Notes: generated by a model from the sequence alone, not told the origin. A DNA stretch of 64,000 bases from Eutreptiella sp. 'Long Island Sound 2002' (GCA_964036045.1 OZ038383.1:33871394-33935393), one strand, 5' to 3'; counted from the first letter of the stretch, positions 30,331 to 41,210 are shown. Numbers and translations are program-made.

Positions 30331-31946
30331 CTGTGCTGGCCACCGCTGTCGCATTTTCAGGAAAAAGGGATTTTTTGTTGACCTTTCCTTGGTTTCCATA
30401 CCTACTTTAAAATACCTATAGTTTCCCTCACACAGAAAAATGGGCGCTCACCATGGCTGGCGCTCTTTTGCTGCTTTGTTCGTAACATATCCTACAGAAC
30501 ACTCAGCGCTCATGGCGCTGCCGGGGTTCCTGTGGCTTGGCTGGGTTAGTTTGAGAGCATGCCATAAACATGTGCATGTGCATCCCTCCCTCTAAGACGC
30601 AGCGCGACATCAACCCAACGCAAGACACAATATACACATTCGCATGGGTTGTCGTAAACCCGCTGGCAACCTGTGACCTGTCTTAGGGCGAAGGGAGTCG
30701 TTAAAAAAATTAAATTGCCCCTTGATGGGGTCTTGGGTTCTGCTCAGTCTCCTGGCTGCTGCTTTTCGGCCCGAACACGGCCTACTCAGCGATGCTTTCG
30801 CGAGGATATCTGCAGAGGCAGGAATCAGAGAATCATGGACGAATCCACGCAAACGCGAAGCGACAACGCCTGAATCCGTCAAATGACGGCCTAGAATTTT
30901 TCTAAGACAACACACCTGAGCAGAATCCAATTTTGCATCAGAAGCACATTTTTATAAAAATTATAGTCATCTCTAGATTTTTTAAATCAAGAAATTCCTA
31001 CGCATAAAAAGGAGGCGCACAGGAGCGGCTCCTAGCGAAGCGCCGGAAAATGCAGAAATAATGATATTATAAACGTATGTCTCAGGTAACTCGGAAAATG
31101 ACGAGACACACATTAATAAATAAACATACAGATTCCACCCACACTGACAGAAGGATCAAAAATCCAAGAATTCGAAAATCAACGAATAGACTTCAATGAA
31201 TCACGTATAAACTACAGGTGTGCTCGTCTCGTATGCAGCATACACATTGCTCGTCGCGTGTCTCCGTGAACGAGTCTTGTAGCAGTGCTAACAAAGAATA
31301 GAGGGCTGGATTAGAAAGATTGCAGATGATTAGAGGTCAGATCAGGGTGATTAGACATACACACAAGTGCATAGCGACGTTCTCGCTTGCGTTTCCTTCT
31401 CCGCCTCACCTTGCTTCACTCTCCAGCGGTAGGTAAGATGAGTAAGCCCAGGAGGGGCCACCCCCTGGTGGAGTTCGTGATCGTGTGGTAAGATTGGCAG
31501 GTTTGCCAAAAACAGATTACCCGCTCGTGCATGCTCGTGCATTCACACACGCATTAAAGGGTAGGCCACGCGAAATGCGCACGGTAAACCTTGTTTAGGT
31601 TACCCAGGGGCTCCTCGGTACGTTCTTTAACAGAATCTGAGGAGTCTCTTAACGCTTGCTTGCTTGACAGGGCGTGTTTGCGGACAGTGTATTATAGATC
31701 ACACTGAGAAGCGTATAATACGTGGAGTGTGGCTTGGTTCCTCCGCCGCAAACACCCCTTCATTGGCCTCTCTTTACAGATGGGCAGGTAGGGTGATTGG
31801 TGCAGCAGCATACCATTTTTTTCAAGCCCTGCTAAACAAAGGCGCTGATCACACAAACAATTGACTGCACCTCCGCCAGGAGTGGCGAGGGCAGTTCAAC
31901 TCCATTGACATCCACGCTGTCCACGCATCAAGAGCACCCCTTCCCT
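30331..31946 (-). other. 3' non-coding region of element A, distal part
   Basis: No ORF with recognisable domains. From 31437 it is highly similar to 8391-8900 of element B, including the hairpin at 31611-31644 and the GTATTATA...TATAATAC inverted repeat from about 31688. Element P is inserted at 31952; the region resumes at 41751. Confidence 0.6.
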
Positions 31947-31951
31947 CGGAG
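31947..31951. repeat. Target-site duplication CGGAG, left of element P
   Basis: CGGAG precedes the first TG of the left LTR of P and recurs at 41746-41750. The uninterrupted homologous site in element B (near 8890) confirms the insertion point. Confidence 0.93.
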
Positions 31952-32485
31952 TGTAAGTGCGGCTAACCCCCATCTGCTCAGATTTTCACAGATCTGCCCC
32001 AGATTGGCTACATTTTGGTCATTTTCTCTGCTTCGGCGGAATCGCCGCCCCGCAGCTCAGTCTCAGGATCAGACCTATATATTTCTGATGTGCCGGATCT
32101 GATTCCGCGGTCCATTCATCGTAAATCCGCCGCGTTCCGATCATTTACCCGGAATCGCCATTTGCCGCTGACGCGCGTGCGCGAGCCAGATCGGCCAAAT
32201 ATTTTTTCACAATCGGATTTATATAAATCTTTTCAGACAGATATGGACACTCAGATGTACTTAGGATTATCCGCATCAATTTTCTTCATAGACTGGGATT
32301 TTTTGCCGGATAACAATCAGCATGGATCTTGCCTCCGTTGTCGCCGCTCTTGCCTCCGTTGGTGTCCGTGTATCCGAATCTGCCCCCAACAGCAGCGTTC
32401 AGGTCGACTCCTCGCGTGCCTGCCCCCCCGGTCTTGCCAGCCCTGAGCCCTCCGGCACCATCAACGACCTAGGGCAGCACTTTCA
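31952..32485 (+). repeat. 5' LTR of element P (534 bp)
   Basis: TG...CA-ended repeat almost identical to 41211-41745. A TATA-box-like TTTATATAAAT at about 32217-32227 may be the promoter of the element. Confidence 0.95.
32217..32227 (+). promoter_or_regulatory. TATA-like promoter element in the LTR of element P
   Basis: TTTATATAAAT lies about 260 bases before the LTR end and is also present in the second LTR (about 41477-41487). Position and sequence fit a core promoter, but this is inference. Confidence 0.35.
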
Positions 32486-32497
32486 TGGTAGCAGAGG
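32486..32497 (+). promoter_or_regulatory. Primer-binding site of element P (initiator-Met tRNA type)
   Basis: TGGTAGCAGAGG follows the 5' LTR directly. It is the complement of a tRNA 3' end reading CCTCTGCTACCA, as in many initiator-Met tRNAs. Confidence 0.85.
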
Positions 32498-32618
32498 CTA
32501 CCTGAATGTTGCTTCAGTGGCACCCCATACACAGCTCGCTCCCCAGTACGGCCCCGTAGACCCCGCCGCTTCCTGAGAAGTAACGATTACACTGCCTTGG
32601 TGCTGTGCGAACGAGGCC

Positions 32619-34931
32619 TTGAGAGGAATGCCTTGCGCAAGTCCAAGCTGCCCAAGAAGGGCGCACATCAGCAGCTGTGGGGACCCAGATTACCATAATC
32701 CCAGTCGAAACTGGCCATCGAGCAGCTGGAATCCGCCGGCCTACGACGATGGCAATGCTCCGGTGGAGCTTACGGAGCTGACAGGTACCAACATTCCTTA
32801 CGGAGGTCGAACATTTGAGACCACGGACGCCGATCTGAACGACATTGAAATGGGCGGTCCAGGTGAGGTACCTAGCTATAATCGACCAGCCTCTTGGGCA
32901 CAGTGGGACGACCATTTGTCTCTAGAAGTGACCCGTAACCTTGAGAGCCTTGAGGCCCTTTGTTACTTAGCCACGTCTAAGCTGATCGAACAAGAAAGAA
33001 GCGCCTCTGATTTTTTAACGGAATATTTTTTCCTCCTTCAGGACGAAATTAATACCAGGATGTGGTGGCGTTCTCAAGAAGATGACTCTTTTGCCATTTT
33101 TTTGCAGATCTGGGAGGCAAGCCCCTTTCCGAAGGAGAAGACCAAGGCACCTGTTCCCGGGCCTTCCGCCCCTCATCCCCCTGTTTCCATCCGCGACGAT
33201 CTAGCCGCCGCGGTTGAGGAAGGAATTTTAGAGGCGGCCAGGCAGGCAAGCCTGGAAATCAGGGCTGAAGGAGCTCCCCAAGTGGACTCCTGGCTGCGGA
33301 CCACCGAGATCAGCGGTCCGACAGCCTGCTCAGGCCCTTCAGGACACGGCATGTACTGTCCTGCCGACTGCTCCTGCAGATTCCAGCGAGATGCTGAGCT
33401 CCAACAGCTCAAAGATCAAATGCAACTCATCATTCAAACGCTGGGAATAAAAGATCTTTTCAAGACGCACATGCGGTCTGAGGGCGCCTCATCGGTGGAA
33501 CAAGCAACAGAACCATCGGAGGAGGCGACAGAGATTTTTTCAATTGCTCCTTCGGTGGACTCCAGGACTACCGATGCAAGGATCAGCAGGACCAAATTAA
33601 AGGAAAGGGTTAAAATCTCTCGTTCTGAGAGTAGGACGGCGAAGGCTAGGACTGAGGCTCAGAATGCCAAGCGAACTGCCTCCCGTACTGCCCCCCCTGT
33701 TGCTGATTCCAATACCTTAGCCCAGCTGTTGCTCGCCCAGACCCTCGCCGGAGCTGGTGTGGCGAATGATGCCGCCAAGGTGTCTGCCATTACGGCCGGT
33801 GTTCAGCTGGATTCGCTTCTTAATCCTACTTCCTTGCGACTTCGTCAGGTTGCCAAGCAACCGAAGTATAATGGGAACCCCCGACGTTGGCCTCAGTTCC
33901 AACGGGAATTTAAACTGTGGGTTAAGACTCAAAAACTCCAAGATGATCAGTTCCTGATGGCCCTCTTGGACTGCCTTGAGGGAGCGCCGGCCAACACTTG
34001 GCTCAGGACTTGGAGTGATCGCGAGGATACAAGTTTCCCCCTTACCTTTGATGAGGTGTGGGAACAGTTGGAGGTACGTGGATCCCGGCTGCCAGAGGAC
34101 CACTACCACCAAATGTTGAAGAATTTTCCTTCATTCTCACGATTAATTTTGCACGAAGTGCAAGACAAAAAACAGCGCTTCTGGAATTTAGTGGAAGAAG
34201 CTGAACATTCAGGCGAAAAATTTTCTAGTGCCGAGCTGAAAAGTCTGATTTTTGACAAGATCCCCTCAGAAACTGCCGCCACCCTTCGGAACAAACAGTC
34301 CGAAGAAAAGGTCAAGACCTGGTGGGCGGAGGTGGAAGGCTTCGATGCCTCTGCCAACAAGTTCTCCGTCAGGGAGGCACTTCAAAAGTGCTCCCCCACG
34401 TCCTTCTCCAAGGTGAAATTCACTGAGGAGACGTGGAAAATCAAGTTTCATGAACACGAGGATCCGGACTTGTTTGTCCAAGTCCTCAACAGGGGAGTAC
34501 GCTTCCATGGCCATCGCCTGAAGGCCAAAAACTGGGTGTCTTCGTTCACCCCGAAGGAACTCTGGGAGGAGGTTGAGCGGCTCGCCGACGCCGTCAATCA
34601 GAATTTCCATGAGGGTCTGGGGGGAAACAAGAATACCCAGCAAAACACCCAAAATGGGGCCCAAAAGGGCAACAAAAAGGTGAATGACACCCGGAATGTT
34701 CAGCAGCACTGTAGCATCTGCCTTGTTTTAGGTTCTACGAACCGAGCTAAGACGCATTCTACTGATAATCACCGATGGTCTCCTTACGATCACAAGGTGA
34801 TTGGTGAAAATATCAGTAATTCGCAGAATTCAGACAGGAATGACAGACAGGTGCACGGTGGGAAGGCTGGAAAAGGGAATCCGACCCCCTCCGGTGGAAA
34901 CAAAAATCCTGGAGGCCCTGGCGGGTCCTAA
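32619..34931 (+). CDS. gag: Gag polyprotein of element P
   Basis: 770 codons. The N-terminal region is polar. The middle is a capsid-like helical domain at about residues 400-600 (KYNGNPRRWPQFQREFKLWV, then LLDCLEGAPANTWLRTW), matching the usual Ty3 gag layout. A Cys/His group follows (HCSICLVLGSTNRAKTH) and a Gly/Asn-rich tail. The frame stops at TAA 34929-34931 but stays open afterwards in the same frame, with equally Gly/Asn/Lys-rich coding to a TAG at 35352-35354. The TAA therefore looks like a recent mutation (CAA to TAA would do) and gag probably ended at 35354. No canonical CX2CX4HX4C knuckle is visible. Confidence 0.85.
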   Translation: MRGMPCASPSCPRRAHISSCGDPDYHNPSRNWPSSSWNPPAYDDGNAPVELTELTGTNIPYGGRTFETTDADLNDIEMGGPGEVPSYNRPASWAQWDDHLSLEVTRNLESLEALCYLATSKLIEQERSASDFLTEYFFLLQDEINTRMWWRSQEDDSFAIFLQIWEASPFPKEKTKAPVPGPSAPHPPVSIRDDLAAAVEEGILEAARQASLEIRAEGAPQVDSWLRTTEISGPTACSGPSGHGMYCPADCSCRFQRDAELQQLKDQMQLIIQTLGIKDLFKTHMRSEGASSVEQATEPSEEATEIFSIAPSVDSRTTDARISRTKLKERVKISRSESRTAKARTEAQNAKRTASRTAPPVADSNTLAQLLLAQTLAGAGVANDAAKVSAITAGVQLDSLLNPTSLRLRQVAKQPKYNGNPRRWPQFQREFKLWVKTQKLQDDQFLMALLDCLEGAPANTWLRTWSDREDTSFPLTFDEVWEQLEVRGSRLPEDHYHQMLKNFPSFSRLILHEVQDKKQRFWNLVEEAEHSGEKFSSAELKSLIFDKIPSETAATLRNKQSEEKVKTWWAEVEGFDASANKFSVREALQKCSPTSFSKVKFTEETWKIKFHEHEDPDLFVQVLNRGVRFHGHRLKAKNWVSSFTPKELWEEVERLADAVNQNFHEGLGGNKNTQQNTQNGAQKGNKKVNDTRNVQQHCSICLVLGSTNRAKTHSTDNHRWSPYDHKVIGENISNSQNSDRNDRQVHGGKAGKGNPTPSGGNKNPGGPGGS

Positions 34932-35354
34932 GGCACAGGAAATCGGACTCCATCCGGCTCCGGTGGGCAGCCGAACGGCCAGAAAAATCCCAATAGCAAC
35001 GCCGGAGGCGGAAATCGAAATCCAGGCCAAACCCCTCAATCCGGTGCAAACAAGGGAAATGCTCTAGGATTCCAGGGTAAAGGTAAGGGAAATCCTTCGG
35101 GAACCCCTTCCTCTGGTAAGGGCAGAGGGCGTGGCGAGGGTGGAGGTCCATCATCCGGCGGCCGTGGCTGTGGACGTGGAAAGGGCAACCATCGTGCGGA
35201 TCAAGTCTCAGGTGCAGATCAGGTGTCCGATGCGGACCGAGATTACGTTGAAAATGCCTTGAATCCAGCAGATGATCCGCTCCAAGATGAGTGGGTCGAC
35301 GAATCAGGGTGTGTCCATAATGTTAACGCAGCCACTGGAGGTCAGAACGCCTAG
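34932..35354 (+). pseudogene. gag: C-terminal extension of the element P gag frame
   Basis: Same frame as gag after the TAA: about 140 codons rich in Gly, Asn, Lys and Arg (GKGRGRGEGGGPSSGGRGC), ending acidic. It looks like an RNA-binding nucleocapsid tail. It ends with TAG at 35352-35354, and pol continues in the same frame. Confidence 0.7.
35352..35354 (+). promoter_or_regulatory. In-frame TAG between gag and pol of element P
   Basis: The gag and pol frames are identical (frame 0), with TAG followed by GAG AGC and no other stop before protease. This implies readthrough to make Gag-Pol. Confidence 0.6.
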
Positions 35355-35453
35355 GAGAGCCACGAAAATCGCCCCTCCCCAGGCGATTTCAGGCATGATC
35401 CCCCGATTCCATCTCGACCACTACTTGATGTAGGGTCGCTTGTCTCCTCTCCC

Positions 35454-38400
35454 TTGGATCCGGCAGCGGATCCTTCTGTTGTAGTGGACGAGGTTGGTGT
35501 ACAGTCCAAGCACAGGGCCCGTCAGTTTGTCACAAAGCTGTGGGTCTCTGATTGCAAGGGCAGTTTCCACCTCGCCACTTGTTTGTGTGACAATGGATCG
35601 GAGGTAAATCTCCAATCCAATTCTTTTTTGCCTGACGACTGCGTGTTTGATTCGCCTCATCCTGTTACCCTCAAGGGAGTTTCTGGTGATTCTCTCGCAG
35701 GTGGGCAACGCGGTTGTTATATATCAACTCATTTGGTCGCTCAAGACCTTTGGGAAGAAGGTAATGTGGAGGAAGGTATCCTTAAGGATGACTACTTCTA
35801 TCGTGCCGACATAAAGTATGACCTTTACTTGGGCCATCCTTGGCTTCGCAAGTACAGGGTGGCGCCCGTAGGTCATCGGCGTTGTTTTTTGCTGGAGTCA
35901 GGTCCCGTGGAGCGTCCTGAATTTCGTTTTTTGCACGCAGAGTTTAAAAGTGCAGAAGAATTTTTGAAGCAAAAGGTTACACCAAAGTTTGGCGAAGATG
36001 TCACCATTGCAGAGGTGAATGGGAGTGCCGATTACTCCCGAGAGTTAGAATGTCTTCGTAGGGACTCCCAGCCACGACGCCCTTCGCGCTGGCACTCTTC
36101 ATCCTACAGAGTTGTCGACAAATGGCGCGATACAATTTGTGAATATTTTTATGAACACCATTCCTTTTGGCCACAGTATGATGCCTTTGCTAACCGCGAG
36201 AACAAGCGCTTTGACAAGCACTTTCGCGACGCTTGGACCCATAAATGGGACAAGAAGTTATGGATTAATCCTCCGTTTCACTTAATCCAGCAGGTCATCC
36301 ACAAAATCAAGCAAGATAAAACCCAGGCGATTTTAGTTGTGCCCTTGTCGGACGACAAGCCTTGGTTTCAGGAATTGCAAGACATTTGTGTAGATTACAT
36401 CGAACTTCCCAGGAAGATTAAGCTGTATGCCAGGGACGACACAGGTCCCCTGCCACAGCGGCCCTGGAGTTCGCTTGCATTCCTGGTGGATGGAAAGCTT
36501 TCTGACTCTGATTCTGCTGATTCTAGTACTGATTCCTGTGTTGGGTCTGAATCTGAGATTGAGCGTGGTACTGATGATGAATCTATTTTTTCTGATTTTT
36601 GTCCGTCAGATGCCCAAGGTGATCCAACATCAAATGGATCCGCCTCGTCTCCCTCTTCCCCAATACGATCTACATCCAAAAGAATCTACGGCGCACGGAC
36701 GACAAAAAAAGTTTCTTCGCGCCGCAAATTCAGAGTTTTTTATGAAAAACCCCGTGTGGAAGCTTTCATAGATCCTTTCGAAGAGCTGGATCACGAAGAG
36801 AATCTCTGGAATGTCGACACTCGACCCACCTATCTTCAAGAGGCAGTTGATACGGACCTTTTTAGGGACATCCGTAAGAAGATTCTTCCTGCCAAGGCCG
36901 AAGAAACCGCCAAAGTTTTTTCGACAGTAATTCCTGGCGATCAGGTGGACACTGAGTTGTGTTCCAAGAAAAGAGACAAGATTTTTGAGGAACGGAAGGA
37001 CACAACCCTTTCGGGGAAGATGATCAAAGACCCCCCTGTCCGTGGGCAGTTCGGTGAAGCCTTCATCGAGCTTCGTGAAGGGTACAAGGCGAAGAAACAG
37101 CGTCCTTATGAGAACCATGGACAGAAACATGAGATACTCAGAAAAAGCATCGAGAGAAATCTCAGGGAATTTGGTTGGCTTGAGGGTTGTATGACCAGCG
37201 AGTGGTGCTGTGCACCCTTCACAGTCCCGAAGCCGCCGCCTGCAGACCAGAACACTATTGATGGTTGGCGAATGGTTGTTGATTTTCGCAATCTCAACGC
37301 CGAAACCAAGGCGGATTCACACCCCCTGCCCCTCATTGAGGAGGAAATCGCCAAGAGGGCAAGAGGTCGTTTGTTTTCTGTGCTGGATCTCCGTCACGGC
37401 TTTCACCAAATGCCGTTGAGGAAGGACAGCCGACCTCTCACCTGTATGTGCACGCCATGTGGCCCAGTCCAGTGGACGGTCATGCCCATGGGCCTGAAGA
37501 ACGCCCCTTCGTTTTTTCAAAGAATGATGGAGGATGTGCTTTTTACAGCTCATCCTGAGCTTCGTGCCTTCGTGAGTGTGTACATAGATGACATAATCAT
37601 CGCGACAGAGGGGGAGGGACTGACCGAAGCCGAGCTGGTGGCCCTACATGAAAAGCAGCTGAACCAGGTTTTGGACATTCTTGATGCCAATCAGCTGATT
37701 TGTGGGCCAAAGAACGGAAAACTATTTTTAAAATCAGTCGAATTTTGTGGTTCTCTCCTTGAGAATGGCACCCGACGACCCAGTCCAGGGAAGCTCGTCG
37801 CTATTCAGAAGTGGAAGCGCCCTGAGACGATCACGGAATTGAGAGGATTCCTGGGTTGTTGCAATTTTTACCACACTTTTTTGCCGAATTATGCCAAATT
37901 TGCTGCCCCCCTCACTGAACTATTGAAGGTAGGGAGAGATACGGGCAAGGCAGGTTCAAAGGTTCGTGTCAAGTGGACTGACGAGTGCGAGGAGGCCTTC
38001 CATCACTTGAAGGCGGCCCTCTGCGAAGTCGCCACGTTGCATGTGCCGAAATTCGACCGACCCTTCTACAATGGAGTGCTCCTTATACAATGCCGTCATT
38101 CTGGCTACATTCAGGTGTTGCCTTGCAACATCGAGTCAATGACTGGCAAGGCTGCCGCCAAATGGTGCGCGCAGACCTGGATGGGAGGTTGGGACGTCCC
38201 ATCCGAGGTGGTTACGGACTCAGGCAAAGAGTACACCTCCGAATGGTGGAGGGAATTATGTGCTCGCCTTGGAATCCACCACCTGCGATGTGAAATCCAC
38301 TCACATCGAGCGCTGCCTGGCGAAAGAGCCGGCCGCTCAATTATAAATATGCTTCGTAAGGAGCTCGCCAGTGAGAAAGACTTCCATTGGCTTGAAGTTC

Positions 38401-39353
38401 TCTTCGCATTGCTTCGCCGTTACCACAACACGCCTTTGTACCATGGCCTTTCTCCAAATGAAATTGTCTTTGGACGAAAGAAGTGTTGGTGGAACATGCC
38501 GTTGAATAATCCTCGCCCTTGTAAGGATGCTTCGTTGTTCTTGGACGAAATCCAACGAGCAGAAAAAACTGTCTCGAAATTAATCGATAAGCCTCAAGCT
38601 GACTGGCTTTGGGTCCAGAATCAAGGCCGAAAAAACCCCCACAATTTTGAAGTCGATGATCGAGTTTGGCTTCGAAAATCCGAAACCACCCTGGACGGAG
38701 ATGACAAGCTTCTTCCCTTGTGGGAGGGGCCATTCGCTGTTACAGCGCGTCTAGGTGAGAACAGGTGGAGGATTCGTGTGGATGTCAGCAGGGAAATTGA
38801 AGTTTCGGGCGATCGCCTCAAGAGAGAGATCCCCTCCCCCAAGGATCGGGTTAAACCCCTTTTTTGGACTTCGAAATTTTTGTCCGATCGGGTCATCGAA
38901 GGGGGGAAGTACGAACTCAAGAGGATTTTAGAAGCAAGACGTGACGAAAAGGGCGAATGGGAATTTCTTTGTGAGTGGAGGGGCTTTGATTCCAGTCACA
39001 ACAACTGGGAACCAGCCCATTCTTTTGTCCATGGGTACACCAAGGGGTTCATCGACTTCCTCAAGAAGCACCCCGAAATTGGCGTACTCCTGACAGACGG
39101 TCTGTCGAAACCCGACAGACAGGTGGAGAGCGACGGAAAAAGACCTGTGGTGAATCGAGATCCAGCCTTTTACGGCCCTCAGCAGCCACATTCCAGGGCT
39201 GATCCGTCGATCCCCCCTCCTGCGGTCAGGCCAGCCCAGGAGCCAAATGAGGACCAAGCTTCGAGTTCGGCCGCTGATTTGCAGCGCCCAAGCCGTACGA
39301 GGGCCCCACCAGACAGGTTGGTGGTCACATGTATTCGTGCTTGGCCGAATTGA
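35454..39353 (+). CDS. pol: Pol polyprotein of element P: protease, Dam-like, RT, truncated integrase, chromodomain
   Basis: 1,299 codons; the ATG-less frame opens at 35355, so the stated start is arbitrary. The protease active site reads CLCDNGSEVNL (Asp 46), DNG in place of DTG. Residues about 236-345 are Dam-like (YDAFANRENKRFD, LWINPPFHLI with NPPF at 272-275, then ILVVPLSDD). RT follows with VMPMGLKNAPSFFQ and the catalytic YIDDIII at about 709. Near residue 869 the sequence jumps from the RT connection (HVPKFDRPF) straight to the integrase core at RHSGYIQVL: RNase H, the zinc finger and the first catalytic Asp are missing. Core Asp (VVTDSGKEY) and Glu (LPGERAGRS) remain. A chromodomain lies at about 1151-1210 (WRGFDSSHNNWEP). 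Confidence 0.9.
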   Translation: MDPAADPSVVVDEVGVQSKHRARQFVTKLWVSDCKGSFHLATCLCDNGSEVNLQSNSFLPDDCVFDSPHPVTLKGVSGDSLAGGQRGCYISTHLVAQDLWEEGNVEEGILKDDYFYRADIKYDLYLGHPWLRKYRVAPVGHRRCFLLESGPVERPEFRFLHAEFKSAEEFLKQKVTPKFGEDVTIAEVNGSADYSRELECLRRDSQPRRPSRWHSSSYRVVDKWRDTICEYFYEHHSFWPQYDAFANRENKRFDKHFRDAWTHKWDKKLWINPPFHLIQQVIHKIKQDKTQAILVVPLSDDKPWFQELQDICVDYIELPRKIKLYARDDTGPLPQRPWSSLAFLVDGKLSDSDSADSSTDSCVGSESEIERGTDDESIFSDFCPSDAQGDPTSNGSASSPSSPIRSTSKRIYGARTTKKVSSRRKFRVFYEKPRVEAFIDPFEELDHEENLWNVDTRPTYLQEAVDTDLFRDIRKKILPAKAEETAKVFSTVIPGDQVDTELCSKKRDKIFEERKDTTLSGKMIKDPPVRGQFGEAFIELREGYKAKKQRPYENHGQKHEILRKSIERNLREFGWLEGCMTSEWCCAPFTVPKPPPADQNTIDGWRMVVDFRNLNAETKADSHPLPLIEEEIAKRARGRLFSVLDLRHGFHQMPLRKDSRPLTCMCTPCGPVQWTVMPMGLKNAPSFFQRMMEDVLFTAHPELRAFVSVYIDDIIIATEGEGLTEAELVALHEKQLNQVLDILDANQLICGPKNGKLFLKSVEFCGSLLENGTRRPSPGKLVAIQKWKRPETITELRGFLGCCNFYHTFLPNYAKFAAPLTELLKVGRDTGKAGSKVRVKWTDECEEAFHHLKAALCEVATLHVPKFDRPFYNGVLLIQCRHSGYIQVLPCNIESMTGKAAAKWCAQTWMGGWDVPSEVVTDSGKEYTSEWWRELCARLGIHHLRCEIHSHRALPGERAGRSIINMLRKELASEKDFHWLEVLFALLRRYHNTPLYHGLSPNEIVFGRKKCWWNMPLNNPRPCKDASLFLDEIQRAEKTVSKLIDKPQADWLWVQNQGRKNPHNFEVDDRVWLRKSETTLDGDDKLLPLWEGPFAVTARLGENRWRIRVDVSREIEVSGDRLKREIPSPKDRVKPLFWTSKFLSDRVIEGGKYELKRILEARRDEKGEWEFLCEWRGFDSSHNNWEPAHSFVHGYTKGFIDFLKKHPEIGVLLTDGLSKPDRQVESDGKRPVVNRDPAFYGPQQPHSRADPSIPPPAVRPAQEPNEDQASSSAADLQRPSRTRAPPDRLVVTCIRAWPN

Positions 39354-41200
39354 GGGAGACCCGTCGTGACTTGAGTCGCCGACGCCATAATCTGGGTAAC
39401 AGTCGTCTAGTCCAGGGCGTCATGGCACTCGTCGCTAGGGCTCAAGGGTGTAGGTTCGAAACCCTTGCATGTCCAACTCCTACAAAAGCTCCAGCCTCGC
39501 CCCGTCGACCACTTATTCCAATGTGAGTGTTCTGACGACTTGAAAAAACCACATTCTGCTCAATCCACTGTTCATTCTTCCTGATTACGACATGATGTGG
39601 AGAACTGCGAATGTTTGATAATTTGACGTCAATCAACTTTTCTTTGGTCTCCGTTCGGCAGACAAGGCGTAGATACGCTGCCGAAAGCCACGGAGTGTGC
39701 TGCCGTGTCCAGAAAAAACCAAACTCGGGCTTAATTCAGGCAGATCCGGGGTAATCTTGTCTCTGTTGGTCTGTGCATCTTTGGAATTTGGCTACTCGTG
39801 CAGATGGAAGCAAATGTACATAGTAAAAACGCTGCGCAGCGACATTCACCCCTACAGGCACCCCCTGTAGTACTGGCGGCACTAGATGCGACGCCAGGAA
39901 CTCAGATCTTACCTTCATTTGCCGTGATGCTGAAGCCAAAGTCCAGATTCAGATCCAGATTCCTTGAATTTACCTTGAATTCCTCAGGTTTGTCCATCAT
40001 TCTGCGCAACAGTGCAAAACCCCGACGTCAATTGTTCAGACAACCTTCATATAGGAGCTCTAGGGACTTCTAACAGCAACCTCTCGGACCTCAGAGCTTC
40101 CGTAAGCTTCGGTGTATTTTTGGCACACGCCAATGTGAGCTCAATCCGACCTGAAACTGTTGAAAATGGTGAATCCAAGTGTCTTGTGGGACACAATCGA
40201 AAGATGGGCCTTGTCCAAGTCGATTGACACCGTCGCCACTGTAAATAAAGGACTATTCCGTGTCTCTCAGTTACATACTGTCAGTAAAGCGCCTTCAGCG
40301 AACCTTCGGCGCGTTACATGCCAAGGATCCAGGGCCATCATGTCCCATCATGATGCATCATCACATGATCCACATTTTCATGGAATCTGTTGGATGCTCG
40401 CGAACCAACGTGCCGGAAAGCACAATTCAGCTGAATAAACGACAATATATATTAACTCTAGTCTAAACGAAGGTGTTAGTAGTTTCAGTTCTAGACATTC
40501 CGCTTCATTTCACCTTCATCTGAGGGAATTTGCCTCATTTTAGGACAGTTTAGGTTGATTTCCTTGTCATCTTCTCTCATTCAACGAAGTTAGGCAAGTT
40601 AGGCGAAGTTAGTTCGTTGACGCTGATGTTTTTCTGTTCACTTAGGGCCTGCAGACTACATTTGTATTTGTTTTCCCTTTCTGTGATTGTTTCATCTCCT
40701 TCATCTCTGCTCAAATTGATTCTCAATCTTGCTGAATCTTTTGATCATCCACCAGATGCGCCAAATCTGAAGCACATGCTGCACTTTTCAGAACAAGAAA
40801 AGCGGGAGTAACACGATGTAGAGTACGTGGAGGACACCGTAGCGTGCCCGCGACAGCTGAACTGTGCCAGAGCGCCGAGATGTCACTCCATTTCTTGATT
40901 CCCCCACTCAATCCATCAATAATCTACCTCATTCTCAACCAGGGCATGGTTTGGTATCGATTCTCGATACGTTTACATGCTTTTTAGCCCTTAACCTAAT
41001 GTTTTACTGCACGGAGGACTGTTCGTCACTCCTCATTCTGTCTCATTTCAGGTTCATCCATCCTGATTCAGTGCCAATTCAGCCCAAATCAGGTCAGATC
41101 AAGCAGATTTCGCCTCATCGAGGCTACATTTCTATTTTTTTCTGGGACTTACCCGCACTACGTTCTTCGTTGACGTAGCGACACACCCAAGTGTGTTTTT
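39354..41200 (+). other. 3' non-coding region of element P
   Basis: About 1.85 kb between the pol stop and the purine tract. Only short ORFs occur. It contains a tRNA-like module at 39399-39475 and otherwise nothing I can name. Confidence 0.55.
39399..39475 (+). other. tRNA-like module downstream of pol in element P
   Basis: AGTCGTCTAGTCCAGG resembles a tRNA D-arm/A box, and GGTTCGAAACC at 39453-39463 a B box, about 45 bases apart. A hairpin CAAGGGT...ACCCTTG surrounds the B box. A complete cloverleaf is not clear. Confidence 0.5.
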
Positions 41201-41210
41201 GGAGGGGGAG
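41201..41210 (+). promoter_or_regulatory. Polypurine tract of element P
   Basis: GGAGGGGGAG directly precedes the 3' LTR. Confidence 0.8.
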
